Shown: piece by piece, positions 59,765 through 64,000 of the stretch
Layout: each line of letters begins with the position of its first letter
Numbering within the stretch: the first letter of the stretch is position 1
Origin: JAKQDH01 sp029558835
GTDB lineage: Bacteria; Planctomycetota; Phycisphaerae; UBA1845
NCBI GenBank assembly: GCA_035356615.1
Contig: DAOQSN010000005.1
Span: 1 to 64,000, forward strand
Reading direction: 5' to 3'
Length of the DNA: 64,000 bases
The notes under the pieces: generated by a model
What the model saw: the letters and a program-made list of their open reading frames with translations, nothing else
What the model was told of the DNA's origin: nothing
Database searches by the model: none
Program-made: the position numbers and the translations under genes

Positions 59765-61321
59765 ATGGACTACCTGACGTACTCCGGGAACAGCATTGTC
59801 AAGGTGCGATTGCCCGCGTCGGCGGACGTGCTGTATGCGCCGCCGGCGCTGCCCGGCATCCCGAAGGCGCAGGTGCCCGCGGCCGTGCGGCGGGCATTCG
59901 AGGAGCCGTTGGGCATGCCGCCGCTGCGCGAGCTGGTGAACGGGTCATCGCGCGTGCTGATCGCCTTCGACGACAACTGCCAGCCGTTCCCCGAGACGAG
60001 CCGGCCGGACATCCGCGAGCAGGCCCTCGGCGCGCTGCTGCCGATGCTCGCCGAGTGCGGGGTTCGCCGGGAGAACATCCGCCTGGTCTGCGCGGTGGCT
60101 CTGCATCGGAAGATGAAGCCGCGCGAGCTGCGCCGCATGGTGGGGGACCGCATCATGCGGGAGTTCCACCCCGCCCGACTGGACAACTCGGATGCGGAGG
60201 ACCGGGCTGATATCGTCGATCTGGGCACGACGGAGCAGGGCGAACCGGTGCAGGTCTGTCGCGGCGTCGTGGACAGTGACCTGGTCATCTACCTGGATTC
60301 GGTGCAGATTCCGCTCAACGGTGGGCACAAGTCGGTGGCTGTCGGGCTGGGCACGTACGAGTCGATCGCCACGCATCACAACCCGTCGATGACGGCTGAT
60401 GTACCCCACGTCATGCAGCCGGAGCAGTCCAATATGCACGGCTGCATCGAACGGCTCAGCCGGGTGATTCAGAAGCACGCGCGGATCATGGTCATGGAGG
60501 CGGCCGAGAACAACGCGCTGTATCCGTTTCACCTGCGGTACCTGGGCAAGCACCGCGAGGAATGTAACGTATTGGAGCGGCTTGCGCGCGTGGCGACGCC
60601 GACGGCGCTGCGCGTGCTGCCGGAGGGATTGCGGCGGGCGGTGTTGCACAGCGTGCGCACGGCCTATGCCCCGGTGGAGATTCACGCCGGGGCGATTGAG
60701 CCGGTGCACGCGCGGACGCTCGCGGTGATGGATCGGCAACTGCGCACGCCGGTGCCCAGGCAATACAGCACGCTCGTGTTCGGCCTGCCGGATTTGAGCC
60801 CGTACGCGGTGGATGCCCGCATCAACCCGGTGCTCGTGGTGAGCGACATGCTGGGGTACCTGTTCAACTGGTTCTACCGGGTGCCGCTGGTCAAGCGTGG
60901 CGGCGTCGTGATCATCCTGAACCCGGTGTTCGAGGTGTTTCATCCCGAGTATCACGTCGCCTACGAGCGGTTCTACCGCGAGGTGCTCTCGGTCACCGCT
61001 GATCCGTTCGAGATGCGCGAGTCGTTCCAGGAGAAGTTCGCCCGCGACCCGTACCTGAGGGAATGCTACCGGCACCGTTACGCCCACCACGGATTCCACC
61101 CGTTCACCGTGTGGTACTGGGCGACGTACGCGCTGAAGTACCTCTCGAAGGTGATCCTCGTAGGTCCGCCTGACGACCGCATCGCCCGTCGCCTGGGAGT
61201 GTCCTGGGCACCGAACGTGGAGCACGCGCTGGGCGTGGCCCGTGAGATTACCGGTGGCGACGACGTGGTGGCCCAGACGATTCCACCGTTCTTCTACTGC
61301 GACGTACCCGGGGTGCTGTAG
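59765..61321 (+). CDS. LarA-like (DUF2088) nickel-racemase family protein
   Basis: The 518-aa product resembles lactate racemase LarA over most of its length. Recognisable parts are the DDNCQPFPETSRPD loop (69-82, DxTRP in LarA), ALHRKM with His114 (equivalent to LarA His108), GGHKSVAVGLGTYESIATHH with Lys189 (the Lys that holds the nickel pincer cofactor in LarA) and His204/205, and a C-terminal LarA-like segment. The second catalytic His of LarA, ten residues before the Lys, appears to be Ser, so lactate may not be the substrate. LarA homologues act on other 2-hydroxyacids. LarB, LarC and LarE, which make the cofactor, are not in the window. It lies upstream of a B12-radical SAM gene and a glycosyltransferase. 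Confidence 0.8.
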   Translation: MDYLTYSGNSIVKVRLPASADVLYAPPALPGIPKAQVPAAVRRAFEEPLGMPPLRELVNGSSRVLIAFDDNCQPFPETSRPDIREQALGALLPMLAECGVRRENIRLVCAVALHRKMKPRELRRMVGDRIMREFHPARLDNSDAEDRADIVDLGTTEQGEPVQVCRGVVDSDLVIYLDSVQIPLNGGHKSVAVGLGTYESIATHHNPSMTADVPHVMQPEQSNMHGCIERLSRVIQKHARIMVMEAAENNALYPFHLRYLGKHREECNVLERLARVATPTALRVLPEGLRRAVLHSVRTAYAPVEIHAGAIEPVHARTLAVMDRQLRTPVPRQYSTLVFGLPDLSPYAVDARINPVLVVSDMLGYLFNWFYRVPLVKRGGVVIILNPVFEVFHPEYHVAYERFYREVLSVTADPFEMRESFQEKFARDPYLRECYRHRYAHHGFHPFTVWYWATYALKYLSKVILVGPPDDRIARRLGVSWAPNVEHALGVAREITGGDDVVAQTIPPFFYCDVPGVL

Positions 61322-61666
61322 CGTGGTGCCCCTGTGCGCGACAGGGTAGGCGGCGACGGTTAGGGGGGCGTCCACGTGGGCTGCGGGGGTCCGACGCCGC
61401 GGGTTGGGGACCTCCGCGTGGGCCCGGCGCGCCCGCCTGTCTGCACTGGGACAGCGGGTGGAAAGCCTCAAGACCCTGTTTCGACACTTCCGATAAGACC
61501 AGAAACCGCCAGGTTGGGGCGTCCGGTCTGGCCGTAGTTGGGGTGTGTCGGCATACCGTCCGGGCATGGGTAGTCCATGGCCGGTATGGGAAGCTGTGGT
61601 CGGCCGGCGATTGGTTCGGCGCCTCAGAGCGGCGGTCGGCGTGGCCGGGGTCGTTAGGCCCGTCCC
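61322..61666. other. Intergenic region, no gene recognised
   Basis: This 345-base gap before the radical SAM gene holds no recognisable gene, repeat or clear promoter. Its size suggests the radical SAM and glycosyltransferase genes have their own promoter. Confidence 0.5.
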
Positions 61667-63133
61667 TTGAGCGAAGCTGTGCAGGCGCTGTTTCTCAAAC
61701 CACCACTGGCCGGAGCCTGCCGGAACGTCGTGCGCGACTTCCTGTACGGCTGCTGGTGCAACGGTCGCCGGATCGGCGGCACGCAGATGCCGCCGCTCAA
61801 TGACCTGTACGCGGCCACCCACGCCCGCGGCGACGGTGTGGAGACGGTGCTGCTGGATGCGGGAAGCGAGCCGCGGCGCTACTCCGAACTGGCCGGACAG
61901 CGGTTCGCGGGCGTTGAGGCTGTGGCCGTCCTGTCGTCGACACATTCGTTCAAGCAGGACGTCGAGTGTCTGCGTTCGATCAAGGCGGCCAACCCGGCGG
62001 TGCGGACCATCGTGTACGGGGCCCACCCGACGTTCATGCCTCAGTACTGCCTGCGTGAGGAGTCCATCGACTTCATCGTGTTGCGCGAGCCCGAGGAGAC
62101 CATCCGTTGTCTCCTGCACGCGCTCGCGCACGGGGAAACGGTGGAGGATCTGGAGGGTATCGGCTACCGCACGAACACCGGGGAGCCCCGGATCAACGCC
62201 GGGCGGCCCCTGCTGGACCTCGATACGCTGGCGCTGCCGGATCGCACGTTGCTGCCGCGCGACGTCGTGTACTTCAACCCCGTGGTCAAGCGCATGCCGT
62301 ACACGACGATGCAGACTTCGCGCGGCTGCCCGGGGCGCTGCATTTACTGCACGGCCCCGACGTTCTATGGCAACAAGTATCGATTCCGTTCCGTCGCGTT
62401 GGTGCTGGAGGAGTTGCGGCGCGTGCGGCAACTCGGCTACCGCGAGGTGTTCTTCCGAGACGAGACCTTCACCGCGCACCGGCGGCGGACGGTCGAGATC
62501 TGCGAGGGGATGCTGGCCGGGCGGCTTGACCTGACGTGGATTGCCAACGCCCGCGTGGATACCGTGGATCGGGAGCTGCTGACGCTGCTTAAGCACGCGG
62601 GATGTCATTTGCTGAAGTTCGGCGTGGAGACCGGCGATGCGGGCGTGTTGCACGCCTACGGCAAGGGGACCTCCGCGGAGCAGGCGGAGGAAGCGTTGCG
62701 CGTGGCACGCGAGGTGGGGCTGGCCACGCACGCCCACATCATCTTCGGTGGGCCGGGCGAGACGCCGGAAACGGTGGACCGCACCATCGCCTTTATCAAG
62801 CGCTGCGCGCCGACGACGGCCAGCTTCGGCATCGTTACGCCGTATCCCGGCACGGAGCTGTTTGAGAAGGTGGCACGCGTGCGGCCGGAGATCGCGGACG
62901 GCTCGGCCGCAGACCTTGAGCATCTGCACACGCAGGGGTTCTTCAACGAGGCCATCTGCGGCTTGACGAGCGGCGAACTGTCGCAGGCGGTGGTGCGGGC
63001 GTATCGGCAGTTCTACCTGCGTCCGGCATACCTGCTGCGGCGGCTGTGCAGCCGGCGCAGTTGGCGGGAACTGGGCATCCAGGCGCTCGGCGGGCTCAAC
63101 GTGATGTCGTTCGCGTTGACCGGAAGGAAGTAA
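61667..63133 (+). CDS. B12-binding domain radical SAM protein
   Basis: The 488-aa product (TTG 61667, or GTG 61679; neither has a clear ribosome-binding site) has an N-terminal cobalamin-binding-like Rossmann domain. It starts with VQALFLKPPL, an FLYGCWCNGRRIGG segment and AVLSSTHSFKQDVECLRSIK. The radical SAM core follows with the 4Fe-4S motif CPGRCIYC (Cys221, Cys225, Cys228), then FRDETFTAHRRR, KFGVETGD and IIFGGPGETPETV. This is the architecture of BchE/HpnJ/HpnP-type enzymes, which methylate or rearrange unactivated carbons, often in lipids or glycans. The substrate is unknown. The next gene starts four bases after the stop, so the two are an operon. Confidence 0.88.
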   Translation: MSEAVQALFLKPPLAGACRNVVRDFLYGCWCNGRRIGGTQMPPLNDLYAATHARGDGVETVLLDAGSEPRRYSELAGQRFAGVEAVAVLSSTHSFKQDVECLRSIKAANPAVRTIVYGAHPTFMPQYCLREESIDFIVLREPEETIRCLLHALAHGETVEDLEGIGYRTNTGEPRINAGRPLLDLDTLALPDRTLLPRDVVYFNPVVKRMPYTTMQTSRGCPGRCIYCTAPTFYGNKYRFRSVALVLEELRRVRQLGYREVFFRDETFTAHRRRTVEICEGMLAGRLDLTWIANARVDTVDRELLTLLKHAGCHLLKFGVETGDAGVLHAYGKGTSAEQAEEALRVAREVGLATHAHIIFGGPGETPETVDRTIAFIKRCAPTTASFGIVTPYPGTELFEKVARVRPEIADGSAADLEHLHTQGFFNEAICGLTSGELSQAVVRAYRQFYLRPAYLLRRLCSRRSWRELGIQALGGLNVMSFALTGRK

Positions 63134-63137
63134 GGCA

Positions 63138-64000
63138 ATGGTCCGCTACGACCTCATCAGCGTGGTGGTGCCGGTGCTGAACGAGGCGGCGTCGCTGGCG
63201 GAACTGTATGAACGTACCCGCCGCGTGCTGGAGGGCGTTCAGCCCTTCGAGTTCATTATCGTTGACGACGGTAGTCGTGACGACACGCTTGCCCGGGTGC
63301 GAGCGCTGCGGGCCGTGTATGCGAACATCTCTATCATCAGCCACTATGCCAATCACGGCAAATCCCTTGCTCTCATGCAGGCGTTCGCCATAGCGCGGGG
63401 AGAAGTGGCCGTCGTCATGGACGGCGACCTGCAGGACCGGCCGGAGATGATTCCGCGTTTCCTGGCCCAGATCGAGAACGGTTACGACCTCGTCAACGGC
63501 TGGCGGCAGGAGCGACGTGACCGTTGGGGACGGCGCCTGGTGTCCGCACTGTTCAATCGCCTGACGGCCCGTCTGCTGCGTTGCCCGCTGCACGACATCA
63601 ACTGTGGATTCAAGGCGCTGCGGCGCCAGGTGTATCGCCGACTGGAGCTGCGCGGCGACTTGCACCGGCTGATCCCGGCGATTGCGGCCGGGCAGGGTTT
63701 TCGGGTGGGCGAGGTGCCGGTGGAGCACTGCGGGCGACGGTTCGGGCGCTCGCGGTACCGGCTGCTGCGACATCGGGGCCTGCTGGACATCGTGGCCGTG
63801 TTGGCGAGCAATGCGACGCAGTTGCGGCCGTTTCACGTGTTCTCTGAGCTGGCGCTGGCATGCTGGCTGGTGGCGGTCGTAGCGCTGGTGGGCTGGCTGA
63901 CACTGACGGTGGGCGTGGACCCGGGCGCACTGGCGGCGCGCGTCTGCACGCCGCTGGTAGGCATGGTCGGCGTGGGGGCGGCGCTGCTGGGGTTGCTGCT
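63138..64000 (+). CDS. Family 2 glycosyltransferase, membrane-anchored (truncated by window end)
   Basis: The open frame runs from ATG 63138 past the right edge (287 codons visible). It has the GT2 signatures VVVPVLNEAASL, DDGS at 43-46 and DGDLQD at 95-100, then the INCGFKALRR acceptor-site segment. This is the layout of DPM1/GtrB-like polyprenyl-phosphate glycosyltransferases. Two hydrophobic helices begin near residue 247. It probably transfers a sugar to a lipid or polyprenyl carrier in the inner membrane. It is coupled to the radical SAM gene, so both likely act on the same lipid or glycan. Confidence 0.9.
   Translation, partial: MVRYDLISVVVPVLNEAASLAELYERTRRVLEGVQPFEFIIVDDGSRDDTLARVRALRAVYANISIISHYANHGKSLALMQAFAIARGEVAVVMDGDLQDRPEMIPRFLAQIENGYDLVNGWRQERRDRWGRRLVSALFNRLTARLLRCPLHDINCGFKALRRQVYRRLELRGDLHRLIPAIAAGQGFRVGEVPVEHCGRRFGRSRYRLLRHRGLLDIVAVLASNATQLRPFHVFSELALACWLVAVVALVGWLTLTVGVDPGALAARVCTPLVGMVGVGAALLGLL

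Overview
The window is a GC-rich bacterial chromosome segment whose core is one long, almost entirely plus-strand block of translation and transcription genes (about 16.7-51.2 kb). Several traits point to the Planctomycetes (PVC group). EF-Tu carries a non-canonical switch I region of the type I remember from planctomycetes. SecE has extra membrane segments, and L17, L18 and L14 are enlarged. A secreted or membrane protein has the CPEC...CPEC ribbon common in that phylum. Intergenic DNA carries dispersed palindromic repeats whose spurious translations read GRDARAT/TGETPVP, as seen in many planctomycete and verrucomicrobial genomes. No 16S rRNA or other decisive marker is present, so the assignment is inference.

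Region 1 (1-16.0 kb) is accessory: a secreted BNR/Asp-box protein cut by the left edge, a MORN-repeat lipoprotein, a large exported M16 zinc protease with a good promoter, then an island (about 6.1-11.3 kb) rich in dispersed repeats. The island holds a large lipoprotein, a broken/intact pair of paralogous small lipoproteins and a transposase-like remnant. It is followed by a zinc-ribbon membrane protein, a secreted permuted papain-like (C92/YiiX) protein and a Wzz-like coiled-coil membrane protein.

Region 2 (16.5-51.2 kb) merges the classical beta, str, S10, spc and alpha operons: tRNA-Thr-tuf-rpmG-tRNA-Trp-secE-nusG-rplKAJL-rpoB-[GNAT-like]-rpoC-rpsL-rpsG-fusA-rpsJ-rplCDWB-rpsS-rplV-rpsC-rplP-rpmC-rpsQ-rplNXE-rpsNH-rplFR-rpsE-rplO-secY-map-rpmJ-rpsMKD-rpoA-rplQ. 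Two strong sigma70-type promoters are visible, one before tRNA-Thr/tuf and one before rpsJ. A long hairpin lies between rpsG and fusA. Departures from the usual order are: no tuf after fusA, no rpmD (L30), no adk, no infA, and an extra acetyltransferase-like gene between rpoB and rpoC.

Region 3 (51.4-64 kb) holds housekeeping and envelope genes: a HIT protein, YjbQ, chorismate synthase, tRNA-Leu, an HtrA-type serine protease, a MutS2 lacking its Smr nuclease domain and a FapA/DUF342 protein. It ends with a LarA-like (DUF2088) protein followed by a B12-radical SAM enzyme and a GT2 glycosyltransferase cut by the right edge. This last group is the best candidate for an uncharacterised pathway. 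The most unusual non-coding content is the repeat island and the repeat copies shared between about 6.4 kb and 57.6 kb.
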